A DNA stretch of 64,000 bases from the NCBI GenBank assembly GCA_963817485.1, contig CAWFOR010000013.1, positions 124,001 through 188,000 of the forward strand, written 5' to 3'. The first letter of the stretch is position 1; every line of letters starts with the position of its first letter. Position numbers and translations under genes: made by a program. This document shows, one piece after another, positions 55,930 to 63,546 of the stretch. This DNA comes from Hyphomicrobium_A sp963817485. Lineage in GTDB: Bacteria > Pseudomonadota > Alphaproteobacteria > Rhizobiales > Hyphomicrobiaceae. The notes below the pieces were generated by a model. It was not told where the DNA came from and did not search any database. It saw only the letters and a program-made list of their open reading frames with translations.

Positions 55930-56385
55930 CTAGGCTTGCTGCTCGCGCCAACGCTGCAGCAGCCAGTCGAGCGAAATCGGACCGGGCCCTGCGACCGCCA
56001 ACCAGCCGAACAGCGCCATGTAGGAGACCTCTTCGAAGCCGAGCAGCGTCTCCAGCGAATCTACGTCGCCCAACTTGGCGCTCAGGATTGCCACGATCAT
56101 CGTGATGACGAGCGGCACCGCGGCGACGCGGGTGAAAAGCCCGAGCAGCAGCAAGAGCCCGCCGAAGAACTCAACGCCCGAGACGAAGGGGGTCATGATG
56201 TGCGGGAAGGGGATGCCCCATTCGACGAAATTCTGCGTGATGCGGTCGAGCGCATTGAGCTTGCCCCAGCCGCTCCACAGAAACACCCAGCCGACGACGA
56301 TGCGGGCGAAGAGGGGCGGTAGCCAAGCAAACCAGGCGGAGAGCCGCTCCGGCCTGTTGATCAGAAAGTCGACGATGAATTTCAT
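55930..56385 (-). CDS. DoxX family membrane protein
   Basis: 151 residues from the ATG at 56385; the frame is open to 56469, but MKFIVDFLINRPERLSAWFA is the natural start. Four membrane helices, with FARIVVGWVFLWSGWGKLNA and FVSGVEFFGGLLLLLGLFTR as the family's core. DoxX-like proteins are quinone or thiol-stress associated inner-membrane proteins of uncertain role. Divergent from the ArsR-SRPBCC pair and possibly under the same operator. Confidence 0.87.
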   Translation of the reverse strand: MKFIVDFLINRPERLSAWFAWLPPLFARIVVGWVFLWSGWGKLNALDRITQNFVEWGIPFPHIMTPFVSGVEFFGGLLLLLGLFTRVAAVPLVITMIVAILSAKLGDVDSLETLLGFEEVSYMALFGWLAVAGPGPISLDWLLQRWREQQA

Positions 56386-56458
56386 TGGGGCTTCCCCGTG
56401 AGTGCGCGACGTATTCGCGGCACATACGCGCGCGTCCCCACCCTCGTTACGTCCTCTC

Positions 56459-56487
56459 TTGACAGGCAACCATTTAGTTGCATATTG
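56459..56487 (+). promoter_or_regulatory. Promoter and operator of the ArsR-SRPBCC pair
   Basis: TTGACA (perfect -35), 16-base spacer, CATATT. The spacer contains GCAAC-CATTTA-GTTGC, a perfect inverted repeat of the CAACCATTTGGTTG type seen upstream of ArsR-family/SRPBCC operons. Bound repressor would block RNA polymerase, giving autoregulation and perhaps control of the divergent DoxX gene. Confidence 0.65.
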
Positions 56488-56492
56488 GGAGC

Positions 56493-56807
56493 ATGAAGGA
56501 CGACGCCGTTTTCCGGGCCCTGGCCGATAAGAGCCGCCGCGAGCTCCTGGACAGGCTCCACGCCGAGAACGGCCAGACGCTGGGTGAGTTGTGCGAAGGG
56601 TTGGCTATGACGCGTCAGGCCGTGACGAAGCATCTGGGCATCCTGGAAGAAGCCAACCTCGTCGCCACCAAGCGCAAGGGCCGCGAGAAGCTGCATTTCA
56701 TCAACCCCGTGCCCATCAACGACATCGCCGAGCGCTGGATCGGAAAGTTCGAGCGCCATCGCCTTCAGGCGCTGAGCGACATGAAGAAGGCATTGGAGTC
56801 GCAGTAA
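56493..56807 (+). CDS. ArsR-family transcriptional regulator
   Basis: 104 residues from the ATG at 56493 (GGGAG directly upstream). Winged helix with recognition helix MTRQAVTKHLGILEEANLVA and wing KRKGREKLHFI; starts DDAVFRALADKSRRELLDRL as in the SdpR/YgaV-like subgroup that pairs with SRPBCC proteins. No metal-binding cysteine motif, so it probably senses something other than a metal, or acts through its partner. Followed by the SRPBCC gene after 18 bp. Confidence 0.92.
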   Translation: MKDDAVFRALADKSRRELLDRLHAENGQTLGELCEGLAMTRQAVTKHLGILEEANLVATKRKGREKLHFINPVPINDIAERWIGKFERHRLQALSDMKKALESQ

Positions 56808-56825
56808 CCAGGCAGGAGAGAAGAG

Positions 56826-57302
56826 ATGAGCAAGCCCGCTTTCGTCTACGTCACCTACATCGCTTCGACGCCGGACAAGGTGTTCAAGGCGCTGACCTCG
56901 GCCGAAACCACCGCCAAATTCTGGTTCGGCAATGCCGCCACCTCCAACTGGAAGGTCGGCTCGCCAATCGAATTCCGTCGCGAAGGCAAACTGATCGTGC
57001 AAGGCAAGATTCTGGAAAACGATCCGCCGCGGCGGCTCTCCTACACCTTCCACTCCATGCATGAGCCGTTCAACGGCAGCGAAAAGCCCTCGCGCGTGGT
57101 CTTCGAGCTCGAACAGCAGCGCGATCAGGTCAAGCTCACCGTCACCCACGACGACTTCGCCGAGGACAGCAAGGTGTTCCCCGCCATCAGCAACGGCTGG
57201 CCGCTCGTGCTGTCGAGCCTCAAGAGCTATCTGGAGACGAACCGCGTGCTCTGGGCACCGTGGTACGACAAGGACTACAAAAAGGAAGCCCGTGCGTCGT
57301 GA
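56826..57302 (+). CDS. SRPBCC (AHSA1-like) domain protein
   Basis: 158 residues of the START/Bet v1-like fold: FVYVTYIASTPDKVFKALTS, TTAKFWFGNAATSNWKVGSP, RRLSYTFHSMHEP and the C-terminal helix NGWPLVLSSLKSYLET. Binds hydrophobic ligands; genomic pairing with ArsR regulators is very common, and some of these act as sensors or enzymes. AGGAGAGAAGAG precedes the ATG. Cytoplasmic. Confidence 0.92.
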   Translation: MSKPAFVYVTYIASTPDKVFKALTSAETTAKFWFGNAATSNWKVGSPIEFRREGKLIVQGKILENDPPRRLSYTFHSMHEPFNGSEKPSRVVFELEQQRDQVKLTVTHDDFAEDSKVFPAISNGWPLVLSSLKSYLETNRVLWAPWYDKDYKKEARAS

Positions 57303-57406
57303 TCGCGGGGGCGGTGGCAGGCCGAAGATCCAGTCGAACCTGAAGTCGCTATTGGACACGGGCGAGATCGTTTTGGCGACTAAGGCCGTCACATAGGTCT
57401 ACGCCC

Positions 57407-57432
57407 GGCTAGCTCGCCACGGCGAGCTAGCC
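57407..57432. other. Large inverted repeat at the guaA stop
   Basis: GGCTAGCTCGCC-AC-GGCGAGCTAGCC, 12-base arms, overlapping the last base of the guaA stop codon and between convergent genes. Without T tracts it may be a bidirectional RNA-stability hairpin. Confidence 0.5.
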
Positions 57433-58979
57433 TACTCCCACTCGATCGTGCCGGGCGGCTTGGAGGTGATGTCGTAGACGACGCGGTTGATGCCCTTCAC
57501 CTCGTTGATGATGCGCGTCGCCGTCGCGCCCAGAAACGCGTGCGAGAAATCGTAGTAGTCGGCCGTCATGCCGTCCGTCGACGTGACAGCGCGCAGCCCG
57601 CACACGTAGTCGTAGGTGCGCGCATCCCCCATCACCCCGACGGTGCGCACCGGCAGCAGCACCGCAAACGCCTGCCAGATGGCATCGTAGAGCCCCGCCT
57701 TGCGGATCTCGTCGAGATAGATCGCGTCAGCCTGGCGCAGGATCGCGAGCCGCTCCTCCGTCACCTCGCCGGGAATGCGGATGGCGAGCCCAGGCCCCGG
57801 GAACGGATGCCGCTTCACGAAGCTCTCGGGCAGACCCAACTCGCGGCCGAGCGCGCGCACCTCGTCCTTGAACAGCTCGCGCAGCGGCTCGACCAGCTTG
57901 AGGTTCATACGCTCGGGCAGGCCGCCGACGTTGTGGTGCGACTTGATCGTCACCGACGGGCCGCCGGTCGAGGACACGCTCTCGATCACGTCGGGGTAGA
58001 GGGTGCCTTGCGCGAGGAACTGCGCGCCGCCGAGCTTCCTCGCCTCGGCCTCGAACACGTCAATGAACAGCGCGCCGATGGTCTTGCGCTTCACTTCCGG
58101 GTCGGTGACGCCGGCGAGCGCATCGAGGAAGAGCTTCTTCGCATCGACGTGCACGAGCGGGATGTTGTAGTGCTCGCGGAAGAGCCGCACGACCTCCTCC
58201 GCCTCGTTTAGGCGCAACAGCCCGTGGTCGACGAAGATGCAGGTGAGCTGGTCGCCGATCGCCTCGTGGATCAAAACCGAGGCGACGGCGCTATCGACAC
58301 CTCCCGACAGCCCGGAGATGACGCGTGCGCTCCCGACCTGCGCGCGGATCTTCGCAATCTCGCTCGAACGGAAATGCGCCATGGTCCAGTCGCCGGGAAG
58401 GCGCGCGATCTTGTGCACGAAGTTGGCGAGCAGCTTGGCGCCATCGGGCGTGTGCACCACCTCCGGGTGGAACATGGTCGTATAGATGCGGCGCGATTCA
58501 TCGCTGGCGATGGCGAACGGCGCGTTCTCGCTCACTGCCTTGACGGTGAAGCCCTCCGGCAGCCGCGTGACGCGGTCGCCGTGGCTCATCCAAACTGGGT
58601 AGCGCTTGCCGACCTCCCAGACGCCGTCAAAGAGAGCGCTCTTCTCGCGGATTTCGACCTCGGCGCGGCCGAACTCGGCCGCGTGCCCACCCTCCACGGT
58701 GCCGCCGAGCTGCACGGCGGTGGTCTGCTGGCCATAGCAGATCGAGAGGATCGGCAAGCCGCTCTGAAAGATCGCCTGCGGCGCGCGCGGCGAGCCGGCA
58801 GTTGTAACGGAAGCGGGGCCGCCCGACAGGATCAGCGCCTTCGGAGCCAAGCGCGCGATCGCGGCTTCGGCCTTGTCGAACGGCACGATCTCGGAATAGA
58901 CGCCGGCTTCGCGCACGCGCCGCGCGATAAGCTGCGTCACCTGGCTGCCGAAGTCGATGATGAGGACGTTGTCGGTCAT
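57432..58979 (-). CDS. guaA: GMP synthase (glutamine-hydrolysing)
   Basis: 515 residues from the ATG at 58979 (MTDNVLIIDFGSQVTQLIAR). Class I glutamine amidotransferase domain with the nucleophile in SICYGQQ and MSHGDRV/MFHPEV; ATP pyrophosphatase domain with the P-loop SGGVDSAV; C-terminal dimerisation domain ending VVYDITSKPPGTIEWE. Converts XMP to GMP. The frame is open upstream to 59204, but that part is not GuaA-like. Divergent from the Aat paralogue. Confidence 0.97.
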   Translation of the reverse strand: MTDNVLIIDFGSQVTQLIARRVREAGVYSEIVPFDKAEAAIARLAPKALILSGGPASVTTAGSPRAPQAIFQSGLPILSICYGQQTTAVQLGGTVEGGHAAEFGRAEVEIREKSALFDGVWEVGKRYPVWMSHGDRVTRLPEGFTVKAVSENAPFAIASDESRRIYTTMFHPEVVHTPDGAKLLANFVHKIARLPGDWTMAHFRSSEIAKIRAQVGSARVISGLSGGVDSAVASVLIHEAIGDQLTCIFVDHGLLRLNEAEEVVRLFREHYNIPLVHVDAKKLFLDALAGVTDPEVKRKTIGALFIDVFEAEARKLGGAQFLAQGTLYPDVIESVSSTGGPSVTIKSHHNVGGLPERMNLKLVEPLRELFKDEVRALGRELGLPESFVKRHPFPGPGLAIRIPGEVTEERLAILRQADAIYLDEIRKAGLYDAIWQAFAVLLPVRTVGVMGDARTYDYVCGLRAVTSTDGMTADYYDFSHAFLGATATRIINEVKGINRVVYDITSKPPGTIEWE

Positions 58980-59183
58980 AAGGTTAATGGCTTCCCGTTG
59001 CGGTGAGGCGGGAGGGGCGAGCTGGCACGCAACTTGGATTCTACTGCTTAGATTTTGTCGTTCGCAGTTTCGTAACCCAGAGGCGGCAGCCTGCGCAGCC
59101 TTTCTCTCGGGACCCCTGCATTCAGGCCCGCTTATAGCGGCGACCACGGGAACTTGGGAGTCACGCCGTTGGCCAACGTCGAG

Positions 59184-60068
59184 ATGTCGCTGAAGCCCTT
59201 GCAAATCACGCTAGCACGCTCCGCGGAGCCGGACCCGCAGGCCGAGCGCTTCCGCGAATCGGCCTCCGGCAGGATGCGCCGCTGGATGCTGGGAGCCGCC
59301 TACGCCTGCCATCCCAAGCGCGCCCGCGACCTGCCCCATTTGCTGGCCTTGACCGCGGCCGACATGGCCCGCGGCGGCACACGCGTCCCCGATCGGGACA
59401 GAACCTACCCGCGGCCCGACACTTTTGCGGGCGTGTGCCGCGATTTCTCACCCGAGACGGTCATGGCGGCGGCGCGCCTGGGGTTCTTCCCGTGGGCGCA
59501 TTTCGGCCCGCTCAAATGGTGGACGCGCAAGGACCGCATGGTGCTGTTCCTCGATGAACAGCACATCGGCAAGCGGCTGCGCCGCGACATGAAGAAAACG
59601 GCTTACCGGGTCACCTTCGACAAGGCCTTCGACGAGGTCATCAAGGCCTGCGCCGGCCGGCGCAAGGGTCGCCCACCCGGGCTCACCTGGATCACGCCGA
59701 AGATTATGCAGGTCTATTCGGAGCTGCATCGGCAGGGGCATGCGCATTCCTTCGAGGTGTGGACCGAGGACGGCCGTCTCGTCGGCGGCGGCTACGGCAT
59801 CGCGGTCGGGCGCATTTTCTTCACCGAGTCGCAGTTCAGCCGCGAGAGCAACACCTCCAAGATGGGCTTTGCCACGTTGAACCATCATCTGGCGAAGTGG
59901 GGCTTCCTCGTGAACGACGGCAAGCAGCATACGCCGGTCATCGAGGCCATGGGCTTCCGCGAAATCCCGCGAGCCGAATTCGAAGCGCTGCTCGACGAGC
60001 ATGGGACCGCCGTCGTCAGGCCGGGCGCGTGGACCGTCGAGGCCGACCTCGCGGCGATCGCCGCCTGA
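59184..60068 (+). CDS. Diverged leucyl/phenylalanyl-tRNA-protein transferase paralogue
   Basis: About 294 residues from the ATG at 59184; a TTG at 59169 with GGGAG upstream is an alternative. The core aligns with Aat: RLGFFPWAHFGPLKWWTRKD, LTWITPKIMQVYSELHRQGH, AHSFEVWTEDGRLVGGGYGI, IFFTESQFSRESNTSKMGFA, then KQHTPVIEAMGFREIPRAEF. It adds an N-terminal extension of about 85 residues and changes the canonical ESMFS to ESQFS and the acceptor-side LLDTQ to VNDGKQ. The acid residue is kept. Probably an aminoacyl-tRNA-dependent transferase with another target or donor. Confidence 0.82.
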   Translation: MSLKPLQITLARSAEPDPQAERFRESASGRMRRWMLGAAYACHPKRARDLPHLLALTAADMARGGTRVPDRDRTYPRPDTFAGVCRDFSPETVMAAARLGFFPWAHFGPLKWWTRKDRMVLFLDEQHIGKRLRRDMKKTAYRVTFDKAFDEVIKACAGRRKGRPPGLTWITPKIMQVYSELHRQGHAHSFEVWTEDGRLVGGGYGIAVGRIFFTESQFSRESNTSKMGFATLNHHLAKWGFLVNDGKQHTPVIEAMGFREIPRAEFEALLDEHGTAVVRPGAWTVEADLAAIAA

Positions 60069-60081
60069 GGCCTGCGGTCCC

Positions 60082-60900
60082 TCAGGTCTGCAGCACACCC
60101 GACGTGATGAGTGCCTTCGCGACGCCATAGCCGACGGCGTACATCAGCCAGAAAGTGAGCTGATAGGATGCGGTCGCCGCAACGACGTAGAGGACGCCGG
60201 CCTTCCATAGCGGCAGGCGCCAGAAGCGTCGGTGGATCGCGATGAAGTAGGCCCACAAAAGCAGCGCCAGCACGACCGCGAGGATGGTCGACGGCGTAGC
60301 CCATTGCGCTGCAGTCATCGGCCCGTTCAGCGACGACATGCCGGTGACGCCCAGCATATGGCGCGTGATGAACTCGTAGGCCGCATACATCGGCATCACC
60401 AGGCCGAACGCCAGGCAGTAGAGCTTGAAGTAAGCCTGCAGGCTGCGCGGCTCGCGCGAGAAGTAGCGGAAGAGCCCGAACGCCAGCAGGAAGGTGATCG
60501 TCGCGCCGACGTACACGCCCGCCTGCGACAGCACCTTCATCAGCGTCTGCATGCCCTCGCTGACGTGGGCTTCCGGCCCGGCGGCGGCAGCAGCGGCAAA
60601 CAGCGTCGGCAGGAACAGCAGGCAGAAGATGCCGATCGCCGTCAGCAGGAACGACAGGTGCTCCCGGTAAGTCTTGTCCTCAGCGAGCGCCACTGTCCGC
60701 AGGATGGGCGAGCGCAGGAGTTGCAGATAGACCACCGGGAAGGTGCGCCGCGCGGACCCGAGAATGCTTGGAGCGTCTGCACGCAGATCCGCACCGCAGC
60801 TCGAGCAGAAGTTGCCGCCGGCGGGCGTGCCGCAATCGGCGCAGGTCGCCGTTGCCTGCGATCCGGCAAAGGCGGTCGTGCGGTGCATGGAGAGAATCAT
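60082..60900 (-). CDS. Zinc-ribbon multi-pass membrane protein
   Basis: 272 residues. Starts at the ATG at 60900 (GGAGG upstream). N-terminal zinc ribbon ATCADCGTPAGGNFCSSCGA (two CxxC pairs), then about five membrane helices (FLLTAIGIFCLLFLPTLFAA; ATITFLLAFGLFRYF; LVMPMYAAYEF; TILAVVLALLLWAYFIA; AGVLYVVAATASYQLTFWLM). Resembles DUF3667/Yip1-like proteins of unknown function. Last gene of a leftward run that includes TspO. Confidence 0.78.
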   Translation of the reverse strand: MILSMHRTTAFAGSQATATCADCGTPAGGNFCSSCGADLRADAPSILGSARRTFPVVYLQLLRSPILRTVALAEDKTYREHLSFLLTAIGIFCLLFLPTLFAAAAAAGPEAHVSEGMQTLMKVLSQAGVYVGATITFLLAFGLFRYFSREPRSLQAYFKLYCLAFGLVMPMYAAYEFITRHMLGVTGMSSLNGPMTAAQWATPSTILAVVLALLLWAYFIAIHRRFWRLPLWKAGVLYVVAATASYQLTFWLMYAVGYGVAKALITSGVLQT

Positions 60901-60952
60901 CTGGCCTCCGCGCTATGCTAGCAGCGCGACAGCCCGGCTCAACCCGCGTCCG

Positions 60953-61405
60953 CTAGCTGTTGAGGCGCCAGATCTCGAAATTGAGCGCCACCGCCAGCGT
61001 CACCCACAGGAAATACGGCACGAACAGCAGGGCCGCGGTCCGGCGCACCGGCCAGGCAAGCCGTATGAACAGCACGATCGCCAGCCACAGGGCCACGATG
61101 TCGTAAAGCGCGTGCGTGATCTCTTTCTGGCCGAACATGATCCACGACCACGCAGCGTTGAGCGCCAGCGCCACTAGCCAGACCCAAAAGGCCGGCCCCA
61201 GCCCTTGCGCGCGCCAGACGATCCAGCCCGCGACCGCGATCATGAGGTAGAGGACGCCCCACACCGGCGGGAACAGCCAGTTGGGCGGCGTCCACTCGGG
61301 CTTCGTCAGCGCCTCGTAGAAAGGCCCCGGCAGGTGGCGCATGCCGGAGTAGCCTGCGAGTGCAACGAGCGCGACGAAAACAAGAAGCGCCCAGTCGCGC
61401 TTCAC
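60953..61405 (-). CDS. TspO/MBR family tryptophan-rich sensory protein
   Basis: 150 residues from a GTG at 61405, overlapping the ATP-grasp gene's stop by four bases (GTGA). Five membrane helices; PGPFYEALTKPEWTPPNWLF and PPVWGVLYLMIAVAGWIVWR are the TspO signature with conserved Trp/Pro, and LNAAWSWIMFG is present. Binds tetrapyrroles or sterol-like ligands; in Rhodobacter it modulates photopigment gene expression. Confidence 0.93.
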   Translation of the reverse strand: MKRDWALLVFVALVALAGYSGMRHLPGPFYEALTKPEWTPPNWLFPPVWGVLYLMIAVAGWIVWRAQGLGPAFWVWLVALALNAAWSWIMFGQKEITHALYDIVALWLAIVLFIRLAWPVRRTAALLFVPYFLWVTLAVALNFEIWRLNS

Positions 61406-62628
61406 TGCGCCGCCTCGACCTGCGGAGCCGAGGATTGCGCGGGCTTGGCCACGATCCCGAGCCGCTCGACCGCGGCAGCGAGGATCTGGCCCAGCAGCTC
61501 GGAGTACCGCATGCCCTGGAACCCGGCCATGAGGTTGCACTTACCGTCCCAGCACCAGCCCGGATTGGGATTGACCTCCAGGAGCTTGATCTCGCCCTTG
61601 GCGTCTGCGCGGAAATCGAAGCGCGCGTAATCGCGGCAGCCGAGGCGCTCGAACAGGCGCGCGGAGTGCTCGATCATCTGCTGCTGCTGGATCTCGGAGA
61701 GTTCGGCTTCCTGGTAGCGGATCTGCGTCCAGTAGGCGCTGTCGGGCTCCCATTTCGATTCATAGCCGAGAATCTTCGGCAGCTTCTGGTCGAGCCGCGA
61801 GAAGTCGACCTCGAGGATCGGCAGCGCGCGCAGGCCCTGGTCGGGATTGCCGACGAGCGTCACCGAGTATTCGGCGCCCGTCAGATATTCCTGCACCAGG
61901 ATCGGGCGCTTGGGGAACGCGACGCGCAAGCGCTCGAGATAGTCGAGCAGCCCCTTCTCGTTCTTGACTACGGCGTCCTTGGTGATGCCCTGCGAGCTGT
62001 CGCCGTAGTTCGGCTTCAGCAGCGCCGGGAACACGGACGGCAGCGTCGCGCCCTGATCGCCGGGGCGCACGTGCGTCTCGAGCGGCACCGGGACGTCGAG
62101 CGTCATGGCGACGGCGCGGACGAGCCCCTTGTCGTAGCAGGCCGCAAGCCCGGATGGACCCGCACCCGTGTAGGGAATCTCCAGCGCCTCCAGCATGGCC
62201 GGGACGTGCAGCTCCTTGAAGGGATCGTTGTTGAAGCCTTCGTCGCACAGGTTGAACACGAGGTCCGTGCGCAGCTCCGAAAGGTCGCGGTCGAGCGTGC
62301 CGTGGTTGTCGAGGTAGCGGAATTTATAGCCCGGCAGCTCCGACAACGCGTCCTTCAGGCGCCGGATGGTCTCCATGTCCTCGGGGTTGAACGTACCGCC
62401 GCGCTTCACCGCGTCGGGCAGGCGCGGATCGCCCATGAGCACGGTGACCTCGAGCTGCTGCACCTTGCCCTTGGGTTTGCGGATGAGCTGCGGCCCGTCA
62501 GCCGACAGGAGAATGCGGCGCGCCATCATGCCCAGATCCTGGTCGCGGTCCGACAGCGCCTCGGCGTTGCCGTGGTGGCGGACGTTGCGGAAGCCCGTCT
62601 GCTCCAGGAGCTTGGCGATCGATTTCAC
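61402..62628 (-). CDS. D-alanine-D-alanine ligase-like ATP-grasp protein fused to a methyltransferase C-terminus
   Basis: 408 residues. From about residue 60 it is an ATP-grasp ligase: VTVLMGDPRLPD, LVFNLCDEGFNNDPFKELHV, IPYTGAGPSGLAACYDKGLV, PALLKPNYGDSSQGI, FDFRADAKGEIKLLEVNPNP. The first 50 residues (IAKLLEQTGFRNVRHHGNAE ... MMARRILLSADGP) instead match the C-terminal strands of the methyltransferase encoded just upstream in another frame. Apparent start is GTG at 62628, but the natural product may be one long fusion broken by a frameshift. Substrate unknown. Translationally coupled to TspO. Confidence 0.8.
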   Translation of the reverse strand: MKSIAKLLEQTGFRNVRHHGNAEALSDRDQDLGMMARRILLSADGPQLIRKPKGKVQQLEVTVLMGDPRLPDAVKRGGTFNPEDMETIRRLKDALSELPGYKFRYLDNHGTLDRDLSELRTDLVFNLCDEGFNNDPFKELHVPAMLEALEIPYTGAGPSGLAACYDKGLVRAVAMTLDVPVPLETHVRPGDQGATLPSVFPALLKPNYGDSSQGITKDAVVKNEKGLLDYLERLRVAFPKRPILVQEYLTGAEYSVTLVGNPDQGLRALPILEVDFSRLDQKLPKILGYESKWEPDSAYWTQIRYQEAELSEIQQQQMIEHSARLFERLGCRDYARFDFRADAKGEIKLLEVNPNPGWCWDGKCNLMAGFQGMRYSELLGQILAAAVERLGIVAKPAQSSAPQVEAAQ

Positions 62629-63349
62629 GGGTATAGAGGCGCTCTGCGTAGAACTGGTCGGCGATCACGCCCAGCTCGTCGTGCACGATCACCTCGCGCG
62701 AGATGAGGCGCTCGCGGTCGCCCGAGAGCGAGCGCTCGCGGCAAACAAAATGGTGCTCGTCGATCCACTCCCACGAGCGGCGCTCGAAGTGGTCGGCCAT
62801 GTAGGCGCCGTCGGTGATGTCGAGCACGAGCTGGCCGGAGGGACGCAGGATCTTGCCGACCGCGATCAGCACCTTCTCGTCGTCCTGCTTGTTGGAGAAG
62901 TATCCGAACGAGTTGCCCATGACGGCAACGCAGTCGAAGCTGTTCTCCGGCAGCCGCGGGTTGCGCGCGTCGCCTTCCTTGAACACGACCTGCAGCCGTT
63001 CCGACTGCGCGCGCTTCTTGGCGAGACGGACGAGATAGCGGGAGCGGTCGACGCCGGTGACGTTCTTGAAGCCGCGGCGTGCGAGCTCGAGGCAGTGGCG
63101 CCCCTGGCCGCAGCACAGATCGAGGATCTGGCTGTAAGGCTGCACCGCGGCGGCGCTCACGATGAAGTCGACGTCGCGGCGCGTGTTCTCGACGTTCTCG
63201 ACGACGTCGCCGTCGGTCTTGACGTAGAGAGCGTTGAAGAGCTTGCGCCACCATTCGGCGGGGAGATGCGCCTCGAGGTCAGAGACCGGACCGAGACACG
63301 AGCGCGGCGACGGGCGCTTAGGCCGTTTCGCCTTGGCAGGAGCTGCCAT
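62498..63349 (-). CDS. Class I SAM-dependent methyltransferase, C-terminus out of frame
   Basis: Reliable from the ATG at 63349 to about 62630: ILDLCCGQGRHCLELARRGF (motif I), VTGVDRSRYLVRLAKKRA, FDCVAVMGNSFGYF and LRPSGQLVLDITDG. After ADQFYAERLYTR the frame yields an atypical Arg/Pro/Gly-rich tail (IDRQAPGADGLPQRPPP) to 62498, while the expected C-terminal strands continue in the next frame, inside the ATP-grasp ORF. Skipping one base near 62626 joins the two. Small-molecule or peptide methyltransferase, substrate unknown. Confidence 0.8.
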   Translation of the reverse strand: MAAPAKAKRPKRPSPRSCLGPVSDLEAHLPAEWWRKLFNALYVKTDGDVVENVENTRRDVDFIVSAAAVQPYSQILDLCCGQGRHCLELARRGFKNVTGVDRSRYLVRLAKKRAQSERLQVVFKEGDARNPRLPENSFDCVAVMGNSFGYFSNKQDDEKVLIAVGKILRPSGQLVLDITDGAYMADHFERRSWEWIDEHHFVCRERSLSGDRERLISREVIVHDELGVIADQFYAERLYTREIDRQAPGADGLPQRPPPRQRRGAVGPRPGSGHDGAPHSPVG

Positions 63350-63481
63350 GATGGACAGATGTCCTCAAAGGCCGCGCTATGGCAGCTCGGGTCGCACACC
63401 CCGCGCGCCGGCGGTCGGCCGGTCTAACTTCACAGGCCCCACTGGCCTCAATAGTCCGCGAACTTATTTGTGAATTGCGAC

Positions 63482-63503
63482 ATTGCAAGAGGTAACTTGC
63501 AAT
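63482..63503. other. Inverted repeat between rsmB-like gene and methyltransferase gene
   Basis: ATTGCAAG-AGGTAA-CTTGCAAT, eight perfect pairs in an AT-rich patch, 44 bp after the rsmB-like stop and 133 bp before the methyltransferase start. Operator or weak terminator; direction unclear. Confidence 0.4.
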
Positions 63504-63546
63504 TTTCCGCCGTCCCATTGTCACGACCTATTTCCGCGCACAACGG

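Noticed and set aside
63482..63503. Inverted repeat as terminator of the rsmB-like gene
   Set aside because: On the minus strand no T run follows the stem; the TTTT lies on the other side, where no + strand gene ends. Left as an unassigned repeat.
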